Source: Verticillium longisporum
Lineage: Eukaryota > Ascomycota > Sordariomycetes > Glomerellales > Plectosphaerellaceae
Length of the DNA: 64,000 nucleotides
Assembly: GCA_019188255.1 (NCBI GenBank)
Contig: JAETXT010000005.1
Span: forward strand, 186,001 to 250,000
Reading direction: 5' to 3'
Below are positions 1 through 11,651 of this stretch, one piece after another (the stretch's first letter is position 1; each line of letters opens with the position of its first letter). The notes under the pieces are model-generated. The model did no database searches. It worked only from the letters and a program-made list of their open reading frames with translations, and was not told the origin of the DNA. The position numbers and the translations under genes are program-made.

Positions 1-682
1 GCGGTTGGTCGCCGAGCACTTCCTCGGGACGTAGCTATGTTTCGACACATGTTAGCATACCAAACTTTTTGTGTTGTACATTTATAACTCGCGCCGCGCG
101 AGATGGCTGTCGTCGCAAGTTCGAGAGGGAATTTTGCATACAGGTCGACAATTTCTCCGCGGTCGTTCTCCATGGCTGCGATTTGGATGGATTGAGGGGG
201 TTGACGGAAGTGTTGGGTGGTTTGTCTTCGCAGATGTTCGGTCGCAAGAGGCAGTTCGGGAGGGGGGGTTGGAATTTCTTCTCAATTTTGGTGGTAGGCC
301 CGAATTTCGAGCGTCAGTGTGGGGTACGTACTGCTGCCGAGTGCCAGGGCGGGCAATGTCAGGTGACCTACGCGGGTCCGCGAGATGGCCCAAGCATCTT
401 ATCTAATCAGCATGTGACTTCGCGGTGGTCTCGCGGATACTGGCGCCCTTCGCCCCTCAGCGCCTCGATGTATTGCATTGCTGACACCCGGCGCATTAAG
501 ATACACCGCGTCGCCATTCAAACCCTCGACGCGAACTCGTTCTAGGAACGAGCGAGCGGCTCCGATTTGCAGTACATTTTTTGGCCAGCGCTAGGGCCCA
601 CATCTTGCTCACCCTGCTTCGTCTTGCATCGGGAAGATGCCCTCCGTGTATCCGACGACGGCTGTTCAGTTCTGCCGTTCCC
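1..682. other. Upstream region of SLX4, no gene supported
   Basis: Ordinary GC-balanced sequence. Short open frames occur on both strands, but none has a recognisable motif, splice pattern or family resemblance. It presumably holds the SLX4 promoter and 5' leader. The SLX4 frame stays open upstream to about 581, but the first ATG in that frame is at 683. Confidence 0.5.
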
Positions 683-3364
683 ATGGCCAGCTCGACTAGG
701 TCGCGGGGCCACGTCGCTTCGTCGTCTCCTCTGCCCTCTGTCGATGAAATATTTTCCAGGATCACCAAGCCGCCAATGCAGAATGATCACGCCCTCAAGT
801 CAGCAGCCGAATTTCTAGAACGCCAATCCGTTGGCGCCGCGAGCTTCATCCGACCCGAACGCGTTTCAGTCGATTTGCTTACCCCCAACAAGCCGAATCC
901 AGAGGCCATTGAACCCGACTCGGACGACTCGGTTTGCGTAATCAAGATCCCCGTTCCAGGCACAAGGAAAGCTAGACGCAAGAAGGGCTCAGGCAAACTT
1001 CGCGAGTTGAAGCCGAAATCGAAGAAGCCAACGACAGAGGAGAGGTCACAGGAGAAAAAGCCGTGGATGAAGTATAGGGCCAGTGAATCACCAAATGGCA
1101 AATCGAAGAGTAATGTCACCCAAGAGTCCGGCAAGAGTGCCGAGAAAGTGCGAAGCCACCACTTCCCGACACCAGTCCAAACGAAGCAGACTGACGATGA
1201 CGCTGAACCCTGCCTACTTCCCCAAAAAAAGTCTCTACCGGACGAGCCCTTGGATCTGGCACCTGCGTCGAGAAGGAGGGCCAATTGGACGCCGCCGCCG
1301 GCGCAACAACTCGGCCCAGAAGGTTCACGGTCTTCTGATATTGAAGAGCTTTTGTCGTCCGCTGCTAAGAACTGCAATGCCGCCGCTGCACGAGTATCTT
1401 TTGAGAGTCTTCTAGAAAACTACGTCCGCAAGGAAGACGCGAGCGATGGCAAGCGCTCTGAAACGCCAGAGGGAATACCCGATGCTCTGAAGAAACGAAA
1501 ACTCGCACAATCTGTACCGACCAGTGACTCTGCGACAGTATCTCGGGACCCTTCACCAGTCAAGAAGGCGTCCAAACGAAAGAAGCCACGGACTATCACC
1601 GAGCTTGCTACGGCGGCATATGCTGCACCGGAAGAACCAGAAGCTGCGCCTTCAGCATCGCTTCTCGCTTACGTAGAACAACAAGCTAGCGGAGTCACTG
1701 CTGCTGCAAAGGGCAAGCCCAAAAAGAAGACTGCCAAAAGCAAGCGGCTTCAAAAGGCACCAGAACCAGCTTCGATTCTTTTATCTCCAGGGACAGCCAT
1801 CAAGCAGGTCGCCAACCAAGACTTTGTATTTGGAACGTCTAGCCAACTTGCCAGAGAGCACTCGCCGACCTTCCTTCGAGATATCCAGACTGCCGTGCGT
1901 GCTTCCAATTCGACCTTAGATGAGCCGGATCCCTTCACCACCCCCTTGAACAGCGACTCTATCGAGCCACCACCTCGCAAGAAGCTGTGGGAAGTTGGCG
2001 CTCGCGACGATGACGGCAGGCTTGTTGATCTCGAAATCATTAATTTAGTAGGCACCCCAGCGGCCAGTGTTCCCGAACACGGGGATTCTTTTGGATATCT
2101 GCACGTAGAAACTGCAATCCAGACTAGAATTCGGGATCCCGCCGAAGTCGATGAAGAAGTTGTGCTTCCCAAGCTGAGCCCGGCTTCTGCGGTCTCGGCA
2201 AATATAAACTCGGCAGACGCCTCGAGAGAAATGGTACCCTGCATCATCTCGAGCGATACTGGCAATTTGGGCATGGCGAAGATCTCCGATGTTCAGCAAC
2301 AGACATGCACGCCGCCTAATTCTATGCATCCAAGCAAAGCTCTAGAGCTGCTCGATATTCCCGCGCCCGAGCCAGTCGGTGCACCGGTTGCTTTGGTCGT
2401 CGAACATGCTCCCGCTGGCCCGACGAGACCCAGATATGAACTCTACACTGATGTACAGCTTACCAAGGAAGTCAAGAAATTTGGGTTCAAGCCGATCAAG
2501 CGGCGGACGGCCATGATTGCTTTGCTCGGCCAATGCTGGGAGAGCCAAAACCTGCCCAGAGTGCCTTTGAGCCCGCTCCCCTCCAACCAGCCATTATCTA
2601 CGATATCCGGACTGACCTCTAGCGCCGTGGCATCGATGGCAACAGCCCCCGAAACCTCGAAGAGACCACGTGGACGACCAAGGAAGGATAGTATCACCGA
2701 GGTCATACCAGATGAACCACCGCCATCTGCTCAGCCTCCAGCCCCGTCACCAAAACGGCCCCGTGGTCGACCCCGCAAAGATGCCGGTAGTCCAGCTGCC
2801 GCTTCCACAACCAAGTCCAAGCCCAAGGTGAAGCCCAAGGCCAGCCTCCAAGCAACCAAGAAGGCCGCAAAGGCAGAGGATGTAATGGTGGCAGCGACAT
2901 CGACAAGCCGACTGAAGGTGTCACGACCACGAGCTGCGGCAGCCGAGGTTATCGAGATACCCGATTCCGCCTCGGATGGGTCGCTGCTTACTTCCTCGCC
3001 CGAGATGCGATTCTCGTCGCCACCAGCTGTGGACGTCTGTCTGTCGCTGGACGAAGATGCCGAGATGTCGCTTGCACCGTCTGTCACGAGTACACAGTCA
3101 AACCTCATGGACCACATCACCAAGGCAGTGAAGGCGGCACCGCCAACGCAAGATCCCAATGAGCCATCATGGCACGAAAAGATGTTGATGTACGACCCAG
3201 TCATACTCGAAGATCTTGCTGCATGGTTGAACTCGGGACAGTTGTCGGAAGCGGGGCATGACGGGGAGGTGTCGGCGTTTGAAGTCAAACAATGGTGCGA
3301 GTCAAAGAGTGTTTGTTGCCTCTGGCGTGTGAACCTGTCAGGCAAGGAGAGGAAGCGATACTGA
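683..3364 (+). CDS. slx4: SLX4-like structure-specific endonuclease subunit
   Basis: Scaffold subunit of the nuclear SLX1-SLX4 endonuclease, which resolves branched DNA (flaps, replication forks, Holliday junctions). It is a single exon of 893 aa, within the usual range for filamentous-fungal SLX4. The N-terminal ~580 residues are low-complexity, rich in Ser, Pro and Lys. The conserved SLX4 segment (about residues 593-620) contains FGFKPIKRRTAMIALL followed by GQCW. Two AT-hooks (RPRGRPRKD at ~659 and again at ~690) suggest minor-groove DNA binding. The last ~65 residues (WHEKMLMYDP, then WLNSGQL, then WCESKSVCCLWR) match the C-terminal domain that in known SLX4 proteins binds SLX1. The ATG at 683 is the first in frame; the open frame extends ~100 bp further upstream without an ATG. 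Nothing looks broken. The transposon island starts only ~350 bp past its stop. Confidence 0.9.
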   Translation: MASSTRSRGHVASSSPLPSVDEIFSRITKPPMQNDHALKSAAEFLERQSVGAASFIRPERVSVDLLTPNKPNPEAIEPDSDDSVCVIKIPVPGTRKARRKKGSGKLRELKPKSKKPTTEERSQEKKPWMKYRASESPNGKSKSNVTQESGKSAEKVRSHHFPTPVQTKQTDDDAEPCLLPQKKSLPDEPLDLAPASRRRANWTPPPAQQLGPEGSRSSDIEELLSSAAKNCNAAAARVSFESLLENYVRKEDASDGKRSETPEGIPDALKKRKLAQSVPTSDSATVSRDPSPVKKASKRKKPRTITELATAAYAAPEEPEAAPSASLLAYVEQQASGVTAAAKGKPKKKTAKSKRLQKAPEPASILLSPGTAIKQVANQDFVFGTSSQLAREHSPTFLRDIQTAVRASNSTLDEPDPFTTPLNSDSIEPPPRKKLWEVGARDDDGRLVDLEIINLVGTPAASVPEHGDSFGYLHVETAIQTRIRDPAEVDEEVVLPKLSPASAVSANINSADASREMVPCIISSDTGNLGMAKISDVQQQTCTPPNSMHPSKALELLDIPAPEPVGAPVALVVEHAPAGPTRPRYELYTDVQLTKEVKKFGFKPIKRRTAMIALLGQCWESQNLPRVPLSPLPSNQPLSTISGLTSSAVASMATAPETSKRPRGRPRKDSITEVIPDEPPPSAQPPAPSPKRPRGRPRKDAGSPAAASTTKSKPKVKPKASLQATKKAAKAEDVMVAATSTSRLKVSRPRAAAAEVIEIPDSASDGSLLTSSPEMRFSSPPAVDVCLSLDEDAEMSLAPSVTSTQSNLMDHITKAVKAAPPTQDPNEPSWHEKMLMYDPVILEDLAAWLNSGQLSEAGHDGEVSAFEVKQWCESKSVCCLWRVNLSGKERKRY

Positions 3365-3711
3365 TGAAGGCGGCATCAGGATACAGATACCCATGGTCAT
3401 TCTTGGCTTAAATGTTGGCGCACAAGAGCGAGCTAATGAATACGGCTACGCGCAGCAATAAGTTTACAATTGACGATTACATGACTTACTACAGGCCCCA
3501 ATCTTCGGATGTGCTGCTTGGCAATCAGTGACGTTTGGGGCTAGTGGTCTATAGAGAATGAATGGGGAAGGTCATTCCTCGTAGCAATCAAGGCTTGCAA
3601 TGTTTTAAAGGGCGCGCGCTTGGGCGTGAACCTCGGCACGGCGCCACCTGGAGCTTCCCCCGCTATGATCCCCGTTCAATCGGTCCTATCACAGACATCA
3701 ATCGAGGTATA
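3365..3711. other. SLX4 3' flank up to the transposon edge
   Basis: Non-coding sequence of normal composition. It ends with ATA (3709-3711), which is repeated directly after the far end of the outer transposon (21781-21783) and is the probable target-site duplication. Confidence 0.5.
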
Positions 3712-3819
3712 AGCTCAACTGACCATTGGGTATCGACCTGAGCTGACTATTAGGTCCTCTTTTAATTTACGCTAAGCCTATCTAAGAATTGACTTAACTA
3801 TTAGGGGGTGCTATAGGGT
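3712..3819 (+). repeat. Left terminal inverted repeat of outer element
   Basis: It starts AGCTCAACTGACCATTGGGT and matches the reverse complement of 21670-21780 over ~108 bp, with a few transitions and one 3-base gap. Near-repeats of TGACYATTRGG occur three times within the repeat, possibly transposase-binding sites (inference). Confidence 0.85.
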
Positions 3820-4022
3820 ATAGTTACAAATATCATTCTATTAGCTATAGGTATAAAATACTCTATATAAAATATACCCTATAAATTTAATTATTTATAT
3901 AATCTATTATTTATAGAATTTTTATAATTAATTTAGAATCGATTTAGAATTAATTTAGAATCGATTCTAAATTAATTTAAGACCTACTATTCGACTCTTA
4001 TTAAATAATTCGTCTAACTTAT

Positions 4023-4482
4023 TGTTACGACCTGGCAGCTTCCGAAGAGGGGAACACTGTCAGAGGGTTAGGGTTGCTGTTAGCAGAAGCTTAGGTTGTG
4101 ACTCTGAGACGATGTGGTGTCGTAAGGCGTTGCGCACTCGTTACAATGAATACAAGGTAAGACTTAGATTGATCACTGTCGTGAGAAAGAATGTATCTAC
4201 AAGTCCAGAATGCCCGTCCTTATATACCCGTTCATCCTGTCCTTGTTGTGTTGGTTAGTGAGCCTATGTTGGATGGCTCACTGTTAGTTCGTGATCCTCT
4301 CCGTGTTGGATCGGGGATCACGGTGATCCTAACAGGTTGGTGATCCATGTTCTTGGATCACCGTTCCTGGTGATCTGGTCACGTGACTGCGTGCCAGCCG
4401 TTCTTATCTTATCGCTCCCTTTGGCTGTGTCATCCTTCCTAGCTATCCTTGGGTCTTTTGACCTGGTCCTCTGGTTGTTACA
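4023..4482. repeat. Solo LTR, family 1, copy 1 (460 bp)
   Basis: It starts TGTTACGACC and ends GGTTGTTACA (TG...CA ends). It is flanked on both sides by CTTAT, a 5 bp target duplication. It has normal GC and no RIP although it sits inside the RIP block. No internal retroelement sequence is attached, so it is a solo LTR. A second copy is at 6836-7311: the first ~230 bp are nearly identical, the rest differs by indels. Confidence 0.88.
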
Positions 4483-5722
4483 CTTATATTCCTATATTAA
4501 AAAAATAAATAGGAATTAATTCTTAATCGATTTCGAATTAATTTAAAGTTACTATCCTATTAATATACCTTTATCTACTCGCTTAGTCCTCCTTCCCTAT
4601 TTAAATTTCTTCTTAGGAAGCTTTTTATTAATTATAATTATAATATAAGATTAGCGCTAGAATATATATCTATAGATTTAGAATTAATTCTAAATCGTTT
4701 ATTAATATTAATAGAATAAATACTATATTATTTACCTAAATAGTAGAATATACCCTAATAACCTCCCCAAGTATAAGACCGATAATATATATACTAGAAT
4801 AAATACTAAATTAATTCTTAATTAACTTAGACTCTATAGAATAGATATATTATTATTAGAATTAATAAAGTTTATTATTAATTCTACGACTCTAAGGATA
4901 CTATATATAAAAAAGTATATTTATATTTAATTATCTTCTTAATTAATTTATAATCGATTTAAAAAAAACTAATTCTAAGAAAAAATAGAATAGTAAATTC
5001 AATATTAAGAGTAACCTTCGTATCTACGTCTAGCGCTCCTATTTAATAGAGATTACCCTTTACATTAAAGGTACCTAGAGCGATAAAGATAAGTATAAGA
5101 TTATAAATATATTTTAAATAGATTTAGAATCGATTTAATAAAGATTTATAATCTATTAGCCTTCTATCGCTAGCTTACTAATTAGATTAATAGTATTAAC
5201 GATAGCTAATAGATTATAATACCTAATAAGGCTCCTAGCTCCCGCTATACTATTACCCTCCGCCTTATACCCTTTAAGCCCGATAATATTATAAATATAT
5301 CTAGAATAAATTCTAAATCGATTTATAATAATTATTAATTATCTATATAAAGCTCGATATAGATATTATATACCTCTATATTAGTCTTAAATACTAGGAG
5401 AAGTATAAGGGTTATAAGGCTATCGGTAATATTAATATAATTAATTCTAGATTAATTCCTAATCCCTCCTAATTTAATTAGTTTATCCCCCTATTAATCG
5501 TAACGATAAATACTCTTATTAGGAACTTTATTATTATCTTAAAATAGGAATTTATATTTACTATAGTAAGTTAATATAACTTTAAATAGATCTCGAATTA
5601 ATTCTAACTTTATTTATATAATTAATTGCGAAGCGGCTAAGAGAATTATATATTAGAGTAACTTTAAGAGTAATCCTCTAATTATTAATAAGGATATTAA
5701 TAAGGATATTAATAAAGAGGGT

Positions 5723-6011
5723 TATTAAACTAATATTAGGGGTTTACCTAGGTCGGTAATTACTATATAGGATTTACCGATATAGTAATTACTAGGGCTA
5801 GGATTTATAGCTCTTAGGAATATATAATTTATAGCTTATATAATTAGTAAATTAGATAGGTATATCTAATTTATATAAATAGTAGTAATTTAGAGAGAAA
5901 GTATTATTAATTATTATAAATCTTATATTATTTACCCTACCTATTTAGAGCTCTTAAATATAGCTAAAGTAATAAATTAGGGTTTATATAAATAGTAAAG
6001 CCCTCTTAATA
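5723..6011 (+). repeat. 5' LTR of the Copia-type element
   Basis: 289 bp; nearly identical to 15318-15606, apart mainly from transitions, and preceded by the target duplication AGGGT. Confidence 0.88.
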
Positions 6012-6835
6012 TTAATTAATATTATATTTAACGTAATATAGAATAGCTAGAGCTAGAGAAGTTAGGATTAATCCTATAAATAGTAAATTTACTATATATA
6101 AGCTTATTAATTATACTTTATAAGTAATTATAAGAATACCGTTTATTTTAAGTATTTTAGGACTCTTATAAGAGCTTAATAATAGAGAAACCCTCTATTA
6201 TATAATCTATAGGAGTATTATCTACTTCGAGTATCTTAGGACTCCTATACCTAAGATTACTACCTAGGCTATATTACTAGCTATTAACCTAATAAACGAA
6301 GCTCTATAGAATAGTTAATTAGCTATAATAGAGCTTTAATAAAATTAATAATAATAAGCTCCTTAGATTATAATAATAGCTCTATAATAGAGCTAGAGAG
6401 CGCTAAAAAGATATAATAGGAGTTTAATAATATTCTAGAAGAACTTAATATATTATATTTAACGTAGAAGGTTAGGAAGGGTCTTAATATTAACTTTATT
6501 ATTAATAGAATAGAATTATAATTCCCTAGATTATTAGATTTAATATCTATAGATCTTAAGAATATTTAGATCTTTAAAATAATAAATATATATAGGATTA
6601 TAAAGGGAGTTTACCTCCTAGAAGCATTTATTAAAGACTTCTAGGGCTAGACTAAAGAGGACTTTAATTCCTATAATATAACGATTATTTAAATATTAAA
6701 AGTATATCTAATAGAATATAGGATCCCTCTTCTAGGAATAGTAAATATTAAAACGTTAAAGAGATTAATCTTAATACTTTTATAGGAAGAGATATTTAAT
6801 ATAATAGAATCGATTATTATTAATTAGGATTTAAT

Positions 6836-7311
6836 TGTTACGACCTGGCAGCTTCCGAAGAGGGGAACGCTGTCAGAGGGTTAGGGTTGCTGTTAGCAGA
6901 AGCTTAGGTTGTGACTCTGAGACGATGTGGTGTCGTAAGGCGTTGCGCACTCGTTACAATGAATACAAGGTAAGACTTAGATTGATCACTGTCGTGAGAA
7001 AGAATGTATCTACAAGTACAGAATGCCCGTCCTTATATACCCGTTCATCCTGTCCTTGTTGTTTGGGTGGTGAGCTCATGTTGGATGGCTCACTTGTTAG
7101 TCGTTGGTGATCCATGATGTTAGGATCACGGTATGTTATCTTGTGAGCCAGCCCCTGGCTCACTGTTATGTCCCTAGTGAGCGAATCGGCTCACTATTAT
7201 GTCTGGGTGAGCCATCACGTGCTCTGCCTGGTGGGTCCGCTTCTTATCTTATCGTGTCTCCCGATCGCGGGGTCGTCAACTCGCGGCCACCCTGCTTCCT
7301 TGGTTGTTACA
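6836..7311. repeat. Solo LTR, family 1, copy 2 (476 bp)
   Basis: Same TGTTACGACC start and GTTGTTACA end as the copy at 4023. It is flanked by TTAAT on both sides (6831-6835 and 7312-7316). It inserted into the gag-side region of the RIP-mutated Copia element and is itself not RIP-mutated, so it arrived later. Confidence 0.88.
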
Positions 7312-10300
7312 TTAATATTTTAAAGAATAGAAGAATAAGGAGATTAATAGAACGATAAATAATAATTTATAGGGAACGCTTAGTTATTCTAAATCCGAAA
7401 ACTATAAATAGGGAGGATAGATCCCTAATAGCCCCTAGTTCTAGGGTTATCTAATTAATAGAGTAAGTAATCTAGTTAATAAGAGATTATACTTTAATTA
7501 TAAAGAAATAAAACTCTATCTTTAAATATTATTTAGAATTTATTAATTTAATACTATATTCTATTATTATATAAATTAATAAATTTATTAATCGATAGAG
7601 CTATAATTAATAATTCATATTACTCTAGAATAAAAAGAGTAATTATTCTAGGAAGATTTATAATATCCTTAATAATAAAATATATATCTTTATAGACATT
7701 TATAAACTATTATAAATCTATTATATATAGCTCTATATATTCTTCCTAAATATATTTTTAAAGTATATATAAACTTTCTTCCTAGAGTATATAAATTAAA
7801 GTATAAGATTCTATTAAATATATTTAGCGATTAAATAATAGTTTAATTTAGAGATTAATAGAGTATAATATTATATAGATTAGAGCTCGATAATATTCTA
7901 CTCTATAATAATAGAAGCTAATAATATAGGAAAGCTATAAATAGAAGTTCTCTAGATCCTTCTAGATAGGCTTTAATAGTATTAGAGAATACTTAGCTCT
8001 ACGTTTAAGGAAGAGATTTATCTCTATATAAATACTCTAAAAGTAATTTAAAGTATTCTAGAGCTAAAGATTATATTAATAATATTAAAGCGATCTTTTA
8101 ATACTTTATCTATATAGTTTAAGAGTATATTAAAGGTAGAGGAGAATATTAGGACGTTAAGGTACTTCTATATTAATAGATATTATAGGAGCGGATATTA
8201 TTAAGCTAATAGAAAAGGAGATCGTAGAGAGTAATTAATATATAGAATTAATAATTATTAATTATCTAGAATTTATAAATACTAGATATATTCTAAACTA
8301 GACTATAGATTAATAAAGTATTCTTCTAAAGAATAATAATATTCGAAAGAGTAATAGAAATATATATAGGAAGTATATAGGGATTAATAGAAGGGATACT
8401 ATTAGTTTTTAATAATAATAGAATCTATTAAGAGCTTAGAATTAGATAATCCTATTTCTAATAAATTAAGAATAGATAATACCTTTAAGTCTAATCCCGA
8501 GAACGAATTAATAAATACTTATATTATATATTTCCTAATAAATAAATTATTCTAATATAGAATTAAGGGGAATAATTTAAAAGCTAAAATAATAGCTCTA
8601 ATAGAATAGCTCTTTATTTAGTATTAGATTAATAATACTTCTACTTAATATAATATTATCCTTAATATAAATATAATATTAGTTTCTATAATAGAAGTTT
8701 TATAAATAAAGGCCTTAATAACTTTAATATTAAGCTTAATAGTTAATAAATAGGGAATAGGGGCTAGAATAAGATTTAGAATAGGAAACCCTATATCTAT
8801 AATAGAGGAGATTACTATTCTAATACTAATTAGGAAAATTATATTCTATATTATCTTAATAAATACCCTATTCCTATTTTATATTAAGGATATAGATAAT
8901 CTTAGAGTCTATTTAAATAATATATATAATAAGCTAGTAAAGTATATTAAGGAGATCTAGGAGTATATATCTATTTTTCGTAAATAGAGCTATTTATAAT
9001 TCTTCCTAGATATAAAGACCTATACTAGCTCTAGGATTATATATATAATAAGGATAAAGAGTAATAGAATAGTATTTCTAATAGAAGTAGAGCTTTAATA
9101 TATTTATAAATAGTTTAATTATTTATTTATAGAGAAGCTATAGAACCTATTCTAGAGAGTAGATTATAATATAAATTAAGATACTCTAGAGCTAATAAAC
9201 TACTTCTATTATTATTATTAGATTAAAGGGAAGTCTCTATAACGTTTTAAGTTTATTTTAAAATTAAATATCGACTTTAATTACGAGATTTTAATTAATA
9301 TTATATATTTAGATAGAAAGCCTATTCTTTATATAATTAATATAAATATAGGATTCTAATCTATAACTTTTATTCCTAATTCTATAGTTTATATAATATA
9401 GGAAGCCCTTAAGAAGTATTAATTAGATACTTATCTTAGGCCTCTAGATATTATAATTATTAATACTAGAACGAACTTTACTTCCATAGAGTTTAGAGTA
9501 GAAGTATACCTCCTAGGTATAACCTACTATTAGATTTTAATAGAGGCCTATTAATTAATCGATAAGGTTAAGAGCTACTATAAGCCGATTTATAGAGTAT
9601 ATAAGATCTTAAAGGTAGAGTTTTATAATATAAGCCCGGAATCGCTATTTTAAAGAGTAATAAAGGTAATAAACGATATTACTAGACCTAATAGATTAAT
9701 ATTTATACTATTTATATTCGGAGTAATACCTAGGATTATTATTAATTTAGTACTTAATACGACCTAGGTATAGTATATTAAAGTAATTAATAAGGCGATA
9801 GTAGAATTTTAGCGAATAATTACTAAATAGAAGGTTAATAATACTCTTAATATCTATAATAGATTAGATATTAAATAATTATTATTAAGATTATTAGAGC
9901 TAAGAAGCGATATTCTTATATTCCGAGAGTAGGAGAAATAGACTAATCCCTATAAAGTTATATCGGTTTCTAATATAATAATTATAATCGAAATAGTTAA
10001 TAGCTTAATAGAGTTTAGAGGAATATATATTAAGCTATATAATAGATCGCTAGATTAATAGATTAGGGAGATAATAGTAATTCGAATTCTAGAGACTTTA
10101 GAGCTATTTACGTATTTAGAGCCGATTCTATTATATTAATATAGGAGATCTAGGAAGTTAATAAATACTATAAATCTATTATAGGCGGCTTTTATAGATC
10201 GTAAGAATAATATAATTAGGACTTTATAGATTAAATACTAATTTATTATTAAAAGGGAGTAATAGGGTTATAACCTAGCTATTAAACTATATAATAAAAG

Positions 10301-11651
10301 TAGAATAATAACCCTTAAAAAGCTATTTAAATAGTCTAATTAGGAGGAAATTAACTTACTCCTAGTAGCTAGAGTAATCGTATTAATTAGGAGATCCGTA
10401 TTTCCTAGTATTAAGATCTTTAGATATTAGCTTATAAAAGAAGTAAAAGGCCTCCTTTAAGCCCTATATAAGAAGTTAAGATTAATAGTTTAAGGATATA
10501 ATAATTAGGAGAAGATAACCCTATTAATATAGTCGTTTACGATTATATACTAAAGCTAATAACTAATCCTAATAATTACCTTAATACTATAGTAATATAG
10601 CTATTAATTAATGCTCTATAATATTAATTAAGCCTATATTTAAAGCGCTATAGATCTATTATATAACGTTCTCCTATATATTCCTAAGGAGCTATAGTAT
10701 AGATACCTAGAAGGAATTATCTTCTATATTATAAAGCTACTCTATAATATTATAGAGTTAGGTCTCTATTAGTTTATAATTTATTAATACTATTATAGAG
10801 AGCGCTTAAATGCTATTCTAATAGGCTACGATCTATATTTACTTCTAATTAAAGCTAGAGAGAGCTTTAGATTAATCGGAATATAGATTAATAATACCTT
10901 TAATTTCGGAGAGCCCGCATTTATATAAAAGGAATAAATAGAGCTCGAAAGCGCTAGCTTCTAAGTAAAGCCTACTTCTATCCTTAATATAGGATCTAAT
11001 AGTATCTTTAATAGCTATATTATTAAAGTTAGAATTAAAGATCTTATAATTTAATAGAAAGGCTAAAGTAATTACTTAGAGCTAGTAACCCTAGGGATAG
11101 CGAGCTTAGAGTAGGAATATATTACTTAGAGAGCTTATAGTACCTATATTACTTTAATCTATTAACTAGAAGTAACCTTCGATTTCTCTATTATAATCTA
11201 AGCTAAGAACTTATAAGAGGACAACTTTAAATAGCTTAATAAATATATATAATAGTAGATCGTTAATATAGGCTATAGCTTAAATTATATACGCTTAAAT
11301 CTCTTAATAGCTTAACTTTACGTATTTATTAATAGCTCCTTTATTAATAATAAGGATTTTAGTTTATAGATCGGATTCGTTATCCTCCTAAATAATAAAC
11401 GTTCTAGCGATTAGGAGAATACCTTTATAGTATATAGTAATATCCTCTATTAATAATCTATTAAATATAAACGAATTATATATTTAATTCTAGTTAGTAA
11501 AATCTATAAGATAATTAATAGCTTCGATATAGCCTATATCCTTAAATAGATACTCTAAGAGATCTATAAATACTTAGAACTATTACTCCTATAAATAATT
11601 ATCTATATTAATAGTTACTTATTCTACTAATACCTTATTTAACTAAATATA

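Noticed and set aside
581..682. Start of SLX4 further upstream
   Set aside because: The frame is open to 581 but contains no ATG before 683.
4022..4258. Short open frame at the start of the solo LTR, also at 6835-7110
   Set aside because: The similarity between the two is explained by their being copies of one LTR; there is no coding signature.
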